A DNA stretch of 64,000 bases, from assembly GCF_014635285.1 (NCBI RefSeq), contig NZ_BMCR01000003.1:1-64000 (forward strand), read 5' to 3'. This document shows positions 7,788-15,612 of the stretch, in pieces (the first letter of the stretch is position 1; each line of letters starts with the position of its first letter). The notes beneath the pieces were generated by a model that was not told the DNA's origin, ran no database searches, and saw nothing but the letters and a program-made list of their open reading frames with translations. The DNA is from Stappia taiwanensis. GTDB taxonomy: Bacteria > Pseudomonadota > Alphaproteobacteria > Rhizobiales > Stappiaceae. Position numbers and translations under genes: made by a program.

Positions 7788-8683
7788 CCGGCATCGTCAT
7801 ACGCGCGACGGCCGCTGGCAAGGCGGCGAACGACGGCAGCATGCCGGCGGATATGCTGTGCGCCGAGCGTCGCTCGCCGCGTGTCGGCGCGATCAATACC
7901 CAGGCGCGGATGGTCGTCCAGGCGCTCAGGCGCTGTCTTGAGGGCAATGATGGACCGCAACAGGAATGGATCGGCCTCAGCCTCGGCACCGCCGATGGTG
8001 CGAACGGAATTGTGGAGACCTCCCTGAAGACGGCGCACGGCACGGGCTTCGAGGATGTCATCACCGCCTGGTACGCAACGGGCCTGCCGAACTCCACCGC
8101 CGGTGTCGTGGCCAGTCTGGAGCAGTTGCTCGGTCCCAACCTTACCTTGCTCGGCGAGCAATCGGGACTTGAGGCCATCGTCATGGCCTGCCGTCTGATC
8201 CGCGCCCGGCATGTGGATGGCATGGTCGCCGGCGGGTTTGACACCCCCGCATCGGACAGTGTGCCGGGGGAGGGGGAGACCGCTCCTTCCGCCCCCGTGA
8301 AAACCGCACTCCCCGGCGTCGGCCTGCTCATGCTGGCGGCTGCCGATGACGCCGACAGCGATTTGGTCCGGATCCTCGGCTGGTCCAGCGACATGGCCGG
8401 CGGTCGGTCGGATGACGACCTGATCGCCGCCGCGCTCGCCGTCGCCGGACGAACCGCGGACCCGTCCAGCGTGCGCAGGATCGTTCTTGATGGCGATCGG
8501 GGCGATGGCGACTACCGGGCGGCGACGGGCCCGATCCACCTGATCGAGGTGATCGGCGCGGCTCCTGCGAGCGGTCTTCATGCGTTCATCGCACATGGCA
8601 ATGACGGCAAGGCAGTGTGTCTTCTTCTGGACATTCCGTCTTCTGCAAACGGCGAAATCGGGGAGGAGCAGCGTGATCATTGA
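7784..8683 (+). CDS. KS-beta / chain-length-factor-like protein (Gln replaces active-site Cys)
   Basis: A 299-aa thiolase-fold protein, shorter than the KS before it (396 aa). At the nucleophile elbow it reads LLGEQSGLEAIVMA, so Gln takes the place of the catalytic Cys, as in chain-length factors and KSQ domains. The VDGMVAGGFDTP segment follows in the KS position. The HGTGT and GHxxG histidine motifs of an active KS are not evident. It overlaps the KS gene by 4 bp and would form a KS-alpha/KS-beta heterodimer that sets chain length or decarboxylates a malonyl starter. The reduced C-terminal part is notable. Confidence 0.8.
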   Translation: MTGIVIRATAAGKAANDGSMPADMLCAERRSPRVGAINTQARMVVQALRRCLEGNDGPQQEWIGLSLGTADGANGIVETSLKTAHGTGFEDVITAWYATGLPNSTAGVVASLEQLLGPNLTLLGEQSGLEAIVMACRLIRARHVDGMVAGGFDTPASDSVPGEGETAPSAPVKTALPGVGLLMLAAADDADSDLVRILGWSSDMAGGRSDDDLIAAALAVAGRTADPSSVRRIVLDGDRGDGDYRAATGPIHLIEVIGAAPASGLHAFIAHGNDGKAVCLLLDIPSSANGEIGEEQRDH

Positions 8684-9611
8684 TGCGGACGCGGCCGAGG
8701 TACTGGATGTCCTGACCTATCTGCCGGAGGAAGCGCGGACCTGGGAGCTTGCCGATGCCGGCCGGGTCTTCACCCATTCCCTCTGCCGGGCGGACGACGG
8801 CCAGCCGCTGCACGTGTTCGAGGCGGGCGACAGGTCCAATCCGACATTGTTGCTTGTCAACGCCGTCGGCATGTCCGTTCTCTTCCTGGCGGCCATCGCC
8901 AGGGAGCTGTCGCAGCGGTATCACGTGGTGAGCTGGGAAACGCGCGGGCTTCCCCGCGCCTCGGAAAGCGTAGCGGACTGCGATCTGTCGCTGGAAAGGC
9001 TCGCGAAAGACGGCGCCGATGTGCTGTGGCGGCTCGGCATCAGTCAGCCTGAGGGCATTCTGACCTATTGTTCGGGCATCAACGTCGCGCTTTGCGGGCT
9101 CGTTCAAGGGCTGTTCACGACACGCCGTCTTTGCATCGTCAGTCCGTCCATCGAGTTGCCGGTTCCCCGGGAGGAGACGGTCTATCAGCGCACCATGCTG
9201 CCGATCTGGCGCGATGTGGCGGAGAAGGGAGCCTCGGAAGCGGCTCTTATTCAGCGCCTGCTGCAAACATCCGCATCATCCGCTCCGGCAGGACTTGCGG
9301 AGGAGCTCGAAGCGATCGACCGGCTGCCGTTCCTGACGCCGGAGAGCACCCACACCTACGCCCGCCTGCAGGCGGCGTGTCGCGACGAAACCGTTTTCGC
9401 CGGCCTCGGCAATGTCGGCATTCCCGCGCTGGTTCTGCATTGCTGCGACGACACGGTCATTCACGCCGATACGGCGACGACACTCGCCGATGCCCTGCCG
9501 GCCTGCAGCTACTCTGAAATCCGAAACAGCGGGCATTTCGGCATTTTCACGTCCGACACAATTCACGGCACTGCGGTCGCGTTCTTCAGCCGTGGCCGGC
9601 CGGAAGCGTGA
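8673..9611 (+). CDS. Alpha/beta hydrolase with probable Cys nucleophile (thioesterase-like)
   Basis: A 312-aa protein from GTG 8673, with GGGGAGGAG just upstream; it overlaps the KS-beta gene by 11 bp. The nucleophile elbow reads ILTYCSGINVA, i.e. x-Y-Cys-S-G, so the nucleophile appears to be Cys instead of Ser. The acid is likely in LVLHCCDDTVIH and the base His in NSGHFGIF, both in canonical positions. The VSWETRGLPRAS loop before the elbow is typical of the fold. Type II thioesterase, chain-release or acyl-transfer activity would fit a KS/ACP operon. Cys-type thioesterases are known to favour acyl transfer, but the actual reaction here is unknown. Confidence 0.78.
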   Translation: MIIDADAAEVLDVLTYLPEEARTWELADAGRVFTHSLCRADDGQPLHVFEAGDRSNPTLLLVNAVGMSVLFLAAIARELSQRYHVVSWETRGLPRASESVADCDLSLERLAKDGADVLWRLGISQPEGILTYCSGINVALCGLVQGLFTTRRLCIVSPSIELPVPREETVYQRTMLPIWRDVAEKGASEAALIQRLLQTSASSAPAGLAEELEAIDRLPFLTPESTHTYARLQAACRDETVFAGLGNVGIPALVLHCCDDTVIHADTATTLADALPACSYSEIRNSGHFGIFTSDTIHGTAVAFFSRGRPEA

Positions 9612-9644
9612 TCATGACCCCTCATCAGACTGCGGAGGCGTTCA

Positions 9645-10577
9645 ATGTATACGAATATTTCTGAGGATTCGGCCCTGGTGCGCAATGCCCTGGCGACGCT
9701 GGGAAAGAGCTGGGATGAGCGCGTTGCCGTGCGCAAGGAGCGCCTGGATCTGACCCAGTATTACGATCCGAGCATTCCCGATTTCCCGGTCTCGCTGGTG
9801 CCCTTCTGGGACGATGAGGATTTCGCCAATCTGGATCCGGATTTCAAGCTGCGGTTTCTCGCCGTCGCCTGGCTGGCCTACAATGAAAAGGCGATCTATC
9901 TGGAAGAGGCCATCGTTCAGCCCGCCTGCGCGCTGTTGTTCCGCAACGAACTGCCCGGCGTTGGCGCTGCGCAGACCAAGCAGGTCATCGCCCAGATTCA
10001 GGTCGACGAGCAGTTCCATATCCTGATGTGCCTGGATATCTGCCGCGTCTCCCGGCTGCGGCACGGGCTGGAAGACTACACCATGCCCGAACCGGCCCTC
10101 GGCACGCATCTGAAGGAGCTGGTTCGCAACGCGGCCGACGCGGATGATGCCCGGATTGCCCAGGTGGCCTATGCCTCGGTGGCCGAGATGTCGATCAACG
10201 CCTACCTGAACGAGGTGGCGGGCGACATGACCATTCAGCCGCTCAACCGGATCAACACCGACATGCATCGTCAGGACGAGGCCGCGCACGGCATCGGTTT
10301 CTCCGAGATCGTCGGCTCGGTTTATCGCAGGATGTCCACGGTCCAGCGGGATCGGTTCCGCGCCTATATCGGTGTGGCCTTGCGCGATTTCACCAAGCCG
10401 GATGAGACCTACTGGGCCTCGATGCTCGACTATCTCGACGTCCCCAATCGCGACGCCATCTTGCAGCGGCACGCGAACACCACCCGCGGCCTGGTGCTGA
10501 AGCGGAACTACACGACCATCCGCCGATTGTTCGACGAACTCGAGATCACCGACGCAATCGATTTCGACTTCCAGTAA
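9645..10577 (+). CDS. AurF-type non-heme diiron N-oxygenase
   Basis: A 310-aa protein with GGAGG upstream of ATG 9645. The seven diiron ligands of the AurF family can be placed: Glu87/88 (YLEEAIVQP), Glu122 and His125 (DEQFH), Glu181 (AEMSINAYL), and His208, Glu212 and His215 (HRQDEAAH). Spacings between them match AurF (E101, E136, H139, E196, H223, E227, H230) almost exactly. Family members oxidise amines to hydroxylamine, nitroso or nitro groups using O2. It lies in the KS operon of a cluster that also makes a hydrazine unit, so an amine or hydrazine nitrogen is the likely target. Which nitrogen, and how far it is oxidised, is unknown. Confidence 0.9.
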   Translation: MYTNISEDSALVRNALATLGKSWDERVAVRKERLDLTQYYDPSIPDFPVSLVPFWDDEDFANLDPDFKLRFLAVAWLAYNEKAIYLEEAIVQPACALLFRNELPGVGAAQTKQVIAQIQVDEQFHILMCLDICRVSRLRHGLEDYTMPEPALGTHLKELVRNAADADDARIAQVAYASVAEMSINAYLNEVAGDMTIQPLNRINTDMHRQDEAAHGIGFSEIVGSVYRRMSTVQRDRFRAYIGVALRDFTKPDETYWASMLDYLDVPNRDAILQRHANTTRGLVLKRNYTTIRRLFDELEITDAIDFDFQ

Positions 10578-10669
10578 GGCGCGAGGCCGTCCCTTTGCCG
10601 ATCCGGCGGGGCGCCCGCCGGGGCGGCGTTGCGAGGGGCTGGCTTCCGGCCGGCGTGGGGGGAACGCCA

Positions 10670-11902
10670 ATGAACCTGCCAAACGGAGTGTTGCGCCGCT
10701 GGGGCCTGCTTGTTCTTGCCGGCGGCATCGTCATGGGCCTCTCGCTCGGCACACGTCAGTCGCAGGCGCTGTTCATGTTGCCGGTGTCCATGGGGCTGGA
10801 CTGGGCCATCGAGGACGTGGGCTTCGCCTTCGCGCTGCAGAACCTGATCTGGGGGCTGACGCAGCCGCTGACGGGCATGATCGCGGACCGGTTCGGACCG
10901 GCGCGGGTGATCTTCTTCGGCGTGCTGCTCTATGCGGCCGGCCTTTTCGCGATGGCGCAGGCCTCCGACCTGTTGCTGTTCAATCTCAATGCCGGGGTGC
11001 TGGCCGGGGTTGGCCTCGGCGGAACCGCCTTCGGCGTCATCTATAGCGCGGTGGGCAAGATCGTCCCGCCCGGCGATCGGGCCTTTGCGATCGGGGCGGT
11101 GGGCGCGATCGGCGCCACGGTGCAGTTCCTGGTCGTCCCCTTCGTTCATGAAATGCTGAACACCCAAGCCTGGGATGGGACCTTCCTCGTCCTCGCCGTC
11201 CTGCTTCTTGCGGTCTGTCCTCTGGCCTGGCTGCTGCGGACAAGGGGGGCTGAGGAGGGGGGCACTGGCCCGGACGCGCCTACCATGGGCGCGGCGCTTT
11301 CCGAAGCGCTCCGCCATCGCGGTTTCTGGCTTCTTCTCTTTGGCTTCACGGCCAGCGGATTTCAACTGGCGTTCCTGTCCGGCAACGTGCCGTCCTATCT
11401 GGTCGACCGGGGCGTTCCCCTTCCGGTCGCCGGCACCGCGATTGCGCTGATTTCGCTGACCAATATCGCCGGCGCCTTCGTGTTCGGCTATGTCGGCGGC
11501 CCGGTTTTCCGGCGCAAATACACGCTCGCCTTTCTCTACACCTGCCGTACCCTGGCGATGGTGGCCTTCATCTCGGTGCCGTTGACGCCGGTCAGCACCT
11601 ACCTGTTTGCGGCCATGATCGGCTTCCTGTGGCTCGGCTCCGTACCGCTGACCATCGGGTTGATCGGGCAGATCTTCGGGGGGCGGTATCTCACGACCCT
11701 GTTCGGCTTCGCCTTTCTCGGCCACCAGCTCGGCGCCTTCTTCGGCATTTGGCTGGCCGGCTATGTGTTCGACACAACCGGCTCCTACAGTTCCATCTGG
11801 TGGCTGTCGATCGGTGCTGGCGCGCTTGCCGCCCTGCTGCACATGCCGATCAATGACCGGGAGCTTGCAAGGCGCAAATCAATCGAGGCGGTGCTCGCAT
11901 GA
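10670..11902 (+). CDS. MFS transporter (oxalate/formate-antiporter-like group)
   Basis: A 410-aa, 12-TM protein. ATG at 10670 is used because GGGGGG lies upstream and the first membrane segment follows at once; an upstream in-frame ATG at 10595 adds only an Arg/Gly-rich tail. It contains GMIADRFGPARVIFFG (motif A after TM2) and GLIGQIFGGRYLTTLFG in the second half, a pattern seen in OFA and monocarboxylate-type MFS proteins. It is the second transporter of the arm, so it may import a precursor or export a product or shunt. It is coupled to a tiny membrane-peptide gene by an ATGA overlap. Confidence 0.85.
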   Translation: MNLPNGVLRRWGLLVLAGGIVMGLSLGTRQSQALFMLPVSMGLDWAIEDVGFAFALQNLIWGLTQPLTGMIADRFGPARVIFFGVLLYAAGLFAMAQASDLLLFNLNAGVLAGVGLGGTAFGVIYSAVGKIVPPGDRAFAIGAVGAIGATVQFLVVPFVHEMLNTQAWDGTFLVLAVLLLAVCPLAWLLRTRGAEEGGTGPDAPTMGAALSEALRHRGFWLLLFGFTASGFQLAFLSGNVPSYLVDRGVPLPVAGTAIALISLTNIAGAFVFGYVGGPVFRRKYTLAFLYTCRTLAMVAFISVPLTPVSTYLFAAMIGFLWLGSVPLTIGLIGQIFGGRYLTTLFGFAFLGHQLGAFFGIWLAGYVFDTTGSYSSIWWLSIGAGALAALLHMPINDRELARRKSIEAVLA

Positions 11903-12045
11903 GCAAAGACCTGCCGTTCGCTTCTCTTGCCGTGAATGCGGTGCTGGTGATGGCGCTGCTGGCGGTGCTGATCTACGGGTTCCTCACCTATCTCGATCCC
12001 GTGTTCGTCTACACCTATGCCTCGTCCATGCGGTTTTGCGGCTAG
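11899..12045 (+). CDS. 48-aa single-pass membrane peptide coupled to the MFS gene
   Basis: A short gene beginning ATGA on the MFS stop codon and ending TAG at 12045. The peptide opens MSKDLPFASLAVNAV, then has one hydrophobic segment (about residues 9-30, VLVMALLAVLIYGFLTYL) and a short polar C-terminus ending RFCG. Start overlap, codon use and a clean transmembrane profile argue for a real gene. I do not recognise a family. Small membrane peptides encoded directly behind transporters often act as accessory subunits or stabilisers, which is the working guess here. Confidence 0.6.
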   Translation: MSKDLPFASLAVNAVLVMALLAVLIYGFLTYLDPVFVYTYASSMRFCG

Positions 12046-12160
12046 GCCGCGCGCCGCCGCTGCGTGCAGCGCACATGGCGTCCCGTTGCCCCTTGCGCTG
12101 GTTGGTCGGTGCATCAGGTGGCGCGGCCCGCGCGCTCTTTTGTTTGAGACCTATCGCGCT

Positions 12161-12195
12161 TGCTGCACGGCCTCCCGTCGGAAGGCCGTGCAGCA
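12161..12195. terminator. Strong hairpin between convergent operons
   Basis: Perfect 13-bp arms (12161-12173 and 12183-12195) around a 9-nt loop, in the gap between the end of the plus-strand PKS arm (12045) and the end of the minus-strand LuxR gene (12319). No T-run follows directly on either strand, so intrinsic termination is likely weak or assisted. Position suggests a bidirectional transcription barrier. The rest of 12046-12318 shows no gene I can support. Confidence 0.45.
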
Positions 12196-12318
12196 GGGAC
12201 CTGCGTTCGCCGCGTTGCACCTCCCGTCCAATGCGGCGCCCGACTGTGTCGTCGGAAGGGGCCATCCCCCAGTTGGGTGGATGGCGCGTGGTGGTGGTGA
12301 AGCGAATGCGTTGATCCG

Positions 12319-12525
12319 CTACTGGAGTTCGAGCAATCCGGACCGGATCGCGGATGCAACCGTTGAGGCCCGATTGGCGGTTCCGAGCTTCGACATCGTG
12401 TTCTTGATGTGAAAATTTACAGTGTTGATCGAGATATTCAGGATCATCGACGTCTCGCGCGACGTTTTCCCATGCGCGGCCCACTTGAGGACCTCGATTT
12501 CACGGTCTGTAAGCTTGTTCACCAT
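12319..12525 (-). CDS. Stand-alone LuxR-type HTH (GerE-like) regulator
   Basis: A 68-aa protein from ATG 12525, with GAGGGAG upstream. It is a complete LuxR/GerE DNA-binding domain: LTDREIEVLKWAAHGKTSRE, then SINTVNFHIKNTMSKLGTANR, the recognition-helix region. The frame stays open upstream to 12693, but that sequence has no domain character, so there is no autoinducer-binding or receiver domain. GerE is a precedent for such minimal regulators. It sits between the two biosynthetic operons, each with a CT-N12-AG palindrome upstream, and is the obvious candidate activator. How it senses a signal is unclear. Confidence 0.85.
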   Translation of the reverse strand: MVNKLTDREIEVLKWAAHGKTSRETSMILNISINTVNFHIKNTMSKLGTANRASTVASAIRSGLLELQ

Positions 12526-13046
12526 GGAGTCTCCCTCGTTCCTCCGTTGCAACATTTGAATTTTCAAATCTCCCCGGGGGCGCCCTGACCAACGATGGCC
12601 ACATGACGTGAGGCAGGTTGCTCCCATCAAGAAGGGAAAGCGCAGAAACTGCGTCTGATTTTCAGATCTTTCGCGAGCTGAGAGCAGAGCCAATCCGGTC
12701 GCGTGCGGCGGATATGGAAAAAGCTTCGCCCCGCGTCCTCAAAGCGCCGGACCGGGCGAGGCGTCCGCTCTGCACACTCTTTCTTGCGGTGGGGTGCTCT
12801 TCCTCATGCCATGTCAGCCTCATTTGCGGGTCCGTACCCTGAAAAAGGGGGCGATGCCGGACTGGCTGCGCCCCAAGGGATTTTCAACCAAAGGTTACAT
12901 TCACGTGTAATATGCATGTTTGTAGGTATTTTTTCTAATACTTTTTTTGAATTATATGTATTTGTCATTTTTGACAGTGTCTTTTATCGTATATCCTGAT
13001 TTTTCTTTGTCTAGTTAAAATGAGTATCAATTAGTATTATCGAAAC

Positions 13047-13062
13047 CTACTAATTATGTGAG
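13047..13062 (+). promoter_or_regulatory. Lux-box-like element upstream of the hydrazine operon
   Basis: CTACTAATTATGTGAG has the same CT-N12-AG frame as the element at 4702-4717 and matches it at 11 of 16 positions, sharing CTAC, TTATG and AG. A TATACG sequence (13087-13092) lies about 32 bp past its centre and could be a -10 box. The element is less symmetrical than the first one. Regulation by the neighbouring LuxR-type protein is inferred from this pairing. Confidence 0.4.
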
Positions 13063-13142
13063 TTGAGATTGAGAGCGGCGGATTGTTATACGATCTAAGT
13101 GAACGACGTAGGTAATTCATGAAATATCAATAGCTGCCATGA

Positions 13143-13173
13143 CTTAAAATAACTTCATTAGGTGTTATTTAAG
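13143..13173. promoter_or_regulatory. AT-rich dyad in the hydrazine-operon leader
   Basis: CTTAAAATAAC (13143-13153) and GTTATTTAAG (13164-13173) pair across a 10-nt spacer with one bulged A. It ends 73 nt upstream of the GTG start at 13247. It could be an operator or an RNA hairpin in the 5' leader; nothing in the sequence decides between them. Confidence 0.4.
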
Positions 13174-13246
13174 ATAACAAAACCTGTGATTGCATTGGGC
13201 CGCTATTGTTTCGATGGGAACGTGCCGAACTTTGGGGAGAGCAGCC

Positions 13247-14536
13247 GTGAAGATGCAGATCGTCGGTGTCGGTGTGGGGCCGGCCAATCTTAGTTTGGCG
13301 TCCCTTGTGTATCCGAAAGGGGTGCGAAGCCAGTTTTTCGAAAAGGACCAGGAATTCACCTGGCATTCGGGCCTCCAGCTTCCCAATGCCAGCCTGCAGG
13401 TGTCCTTTCTGAAGGATCTGGTCACTCTGGCCGATCCGACGAACCCGTTCTCTTTCCTGGGGTACCTGCACGAGCATGGTCGTACCTACCAGTTTCTGAA
13501 CGCCCGGTTCGATGCGGTCACACGCCAGGAATTCACGCAGTATCTGCAATGGGCGGCGCGGAAGAACGAGAACATCCAGTTCGGCGAAGAGGTTGTTGAC
13601 ATCGATTTCGACGGCGACTTCGTGGTCACGACCACTGCAAGGACCGTGCGGGCGGAAAACATCTCGGTTGCGGTTGGGAAGGTTCCCTCGGTTCCGGCCT
13701 TCGTTGCCGGGAGCCTGGGCGAGACCACGTTCCACAGCTCCGACTACCTCAGGCACGCGGACAAGCTGGCGAACAAGCGGGTCGCCATCGTCGGCTCGGG
13801 CCAGTCTGGCGCCGAGATCTTTCTCGATCTGATGTCGCGGGAGGGGGCGGATGCGCCCGCGCATGTCTCCTGGGTGTCCCGCCGGGCCGGGTTCTGGCCG
13901 CTGGACGATTCGCCCTTCACCAATGATCTCTTCATGCCGTGCCACCAGAACTATTTCGCCTCTCTGGGCGAGACGACGCGGCAGCAGTTCCTGAAGGACA
14001 ATGTCCTGGCCAGCGACGGCATTTCCATGTCGACCCTGAACGAGATCTATCAGGGGCTTTATCTGCGCCGCTTTGTCCGGCCGGCGAAAAACACCGTCGA
14101 GCTGTTGCCCAACCGGGCCGTCGAACATGCCGCGCCTGATGGGCCACGGTGGAATCTGCGCACCGTTCACGGCGAGGCCAACACCCGCGAGATGATGAAT
14201 GTCGACGTGGTCATCTGGGCGACCGGCTACCGGAATGCACCGCTTCACTTCATGGATAACCTTGCCGAAAGGCTGCAGTATTGCGGCGACGAGGTTGCCG
14301 TCGACGACAATTTCGCAGCTCTCTGGAATGGGCCACGGAACCGGGCGATCCTCATTCACAACGCCAGCCGAAGCCAGAAGGGGCTCGCCGATCCGAATCT
14401 GAGCCTGCTTGCCTGGCGCAGCGCCAAGATGGTGGAGCGGATCACCGGCTTCCCCGCGTCGGTCGAGCCCATTCCGTCGGCGGTGTGCTGGGGGCCGCTC
14501 GCCTCGGTTTCCGACGAAGCGCGGAGGTCGGCATGA
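13247..14536 (+). CDS. L-lysine (or ornithine) N-hydroxylase, flavin-dependent
   Basis: A 429-aa protein of the IucD/SidA/PvdA family. GTG 13247 is favoured because GGGGAG sits 7 nt upstream; an in-frame ATG at 13253 is the alternative. It has the FAD motif GVGVGPANLSLA at the N-terminus, the NADPH motif VGSGQSGAE near the centre, the class-typical LQVSFLKDLVTLADPTNP segment, and IWATGY. It N-hydroxylates the side-chain amine of a basic amino acid. The next two genes are the DAO-type and cupin-MetRS partners of hydrazine-forming pathways, where this enzyme makes N6-hydroxylysine; that context favours lysine over ornithine and argues against a siderophore role. Confidence 0.9.
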   Translation: MKMQIVGVGVGPANLSLASLVYPKGVRSQFFEKDQEFTWHSGLQLPNASLQVSFLKDLVTLADPTNPFSFLGYLHEHGRTYQFLNARFDAVTRQEFTQYLQWAARKNENIQFGEEVVDIDFDGDFVVTTTARTVRAENISVAVGKVPSVPAFVAGSLGETTFHSSDYLRHADKLANKRVAIVGSGQSGAEIFLDLMSREGADAPAHVSWVSRRAGFWPLDDSPFTNDLFMPCHQNYFASLGETTRQQFLKDNVLASDGISMSTLNEIYQGLYLRRFVRPAKNTVELLPNRAVEHAAPDGPRWNLRTVHGEANTREMMNVDVVIWATGYRNAPLHFMDNLAERLQYCGDEVAVDDNFAALWNGPRNRAILIHNASRSQKGLADPNLSLLAWRSAKMVERITGFPASVEPIPSAVCWGPLASVSDEARRSA

Positions 14537-15612
14537 TGACGACCGCTCCGTCCTTCGCCATCGTCGGTGGCGGTATCATCGGCTTCACCGTGGCTCGGGA
14601 AGTCTGCCGCGCGTTCCCCGATAGTTCTGTCACCCTGATTGACCGGGATGTTCCGGGATCCGGCGCTTCGGCCCGCTCCGCCGGGCTGCACTTCCCGCTC
14701 GGCCGGTATCCGCGCGTGCGCGAGATGAGCCGCTACAGCGAGGAATTCTATCAAGACCTCCGTGCGGAATTTCCAGCCGCGCCGATCCATCCGCTTGGGC
14801 TGCGCGTTCATTCGGCGAAGCTGGACCATGCCGGTCTTTCGTCCATGTTCACCAGCACGGTGACGCCTCTGGCGGCGGACGCGCAGCCCGGTTCTCTTGC
14901 GTCCGCGGACGCGGACTACCGCGTGTGGACGGTGGACGACGCCCAATATGCCGATGTTCCGGCTTTGATCGCCTTCTACCGCGAGGCGCTGGGGGAGCGA
15001 CTGAGGACGCTTTTCGGCCTGAAGATCGCGAAGATCGAGGAGACGCCGGAGAAGGCCACCCTGTCGACCCATGACGGCCTCAGCATCGACGCCGACCATC
15101 TCATTCTGTGTCCCGGGCCCTGGGCGCTTTCGGACGTGTTCCGGCCCTACACCCGCAATCTCGATATTCGGATCAAGCGGGTCGTTGCCTTTCACATCGA
15201 TGCGGCTGGCCTCCGGGAGGCGTCCTCCGTGCCGGCCGTGGATCTGTTCTTCGACGAAGACGCGTTCTTCATGCCCTGGGGCAAGGGGGACAAGCGTCTG
15301 TTCAGCTTCACCCGCAAGAAGTGGGACGTCACGCCAGAAGACTCCTACGGGGCGATTACCGCCGAGGACCGCGCCGAGGCGCTGGCGGTGCTGGCCCGGA
15401 TCGCTCCGCAACTGCGCGATTCCGTCGGGGGCGGGCAGGTTTTCTGCGACGCCTATAGCGCAACCGGCGCGCCCGTCGTCGCGTCGGTCACGTCCTCCGG
15501 GCGCATTGTGTTCGCCGGGGCGGCAAATGGATCGGGCTACCGTCTCGCGCCGGCCATTGCCCGCAAGACGCTCAAGGCCATTGCGAAAGTACCTGCCCGG
15601 GAGATGGTGTGA
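14533..15612 (+). CDS. FAD-dependent oxidoreductase, DAO/glycine-oxidase-like (hydrazine pathway)
   Basis: A 359-aa flavoprotein with the dinucleotide motif AIVGGGIIGFTVAREV at the start and a GSGASARSAG segment typical of D-amino acid/glycine oxidases. The C-terminal FAGAANGSGYRLAP closes the FAD site. ATG 14533 overlaps the hydroxylase stop (ATGATG). In s56-p1- and triacsin-type pathways a DAO-family enzyme cleaves the lysine-glycine hydrazine adduct by oxidising its C-N bond, releasing the hydrazinoacetic or hydrazonoacetic acid unit. That role fits the gene order hydroxylase-DAO-cupin/MetRS seen here. Direct substrate evidence is lacking. Confidence 0.88.
   Translation: MMTTAPSFAIVGGGIIGFTVAREVCRAFPDSSVTLIDRDVPGSGASARSAGLHFPLGRYPRVREMSRYSEEFYQDLRAEFPAAPIHPLGLRVHSAKLDHAGLSSMFTSTVTPLAADAQPGSLASADADYRVWTVDDAQYADVPALIAFYREALGERLRTLFGLKIAKIEETPEKATLSTHDGLSIDADHLILCPGPWALSDVFRPYTRNLDIRIKRVVAFHIDAAGLREASSVPAVDLFFDEDAFFMPWGKGDKRLFSFTRKKWDVTPEDSYGAITAEDRAEALAVLARIAPQLRDSVGGGQVFCDAYSATGAPVVASVTSSGRIVFAGAANGSGYRLAPAIARKTLKAIAKVPAREMV

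Larger units (their letters stand above)
12526..13246. other. 721-bp AT-rich regulatory gap before the hydrazine operon
   Basis: No supportable gene. The half nearest the hydroxylase gene (about 12,890-13,190) is far more AT-rich than the surrounding coding DNA, like the 4,560-4,800 gap. It contains the lux-box-like element 13047-13062, a CGTAGGTAAT motif at 13107-13116 shared with 4661-4670, and an AT-rich dyad at 13143-13173. This is where the promoter of the 10-kb hydrazine operon must lie. Confidence 0.6.

Noticed and set aside
10508-11842. 444-aa minus-strand open frame opposite the second MFS protein
   Set aside because: Arg/Gln-rich shadow without motifs; the plus-strand MFS frame is well supported.
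12526-12693. N-terminal extension of the LuxR-type gene to 12693
   Set aside because: The extra 56 codons show no autoinducer or receiver domain, and a good ribosome site sits at the internal ATG 12525.
13247-14536. Siderophore pathway (lysine/ornithine N-hydroxylase only)
   Set aside because: No IucA/IucC, NRPS siderophore module, TonB receptor or siderophore transporter is nearby, while the partners match hydrazine formation.
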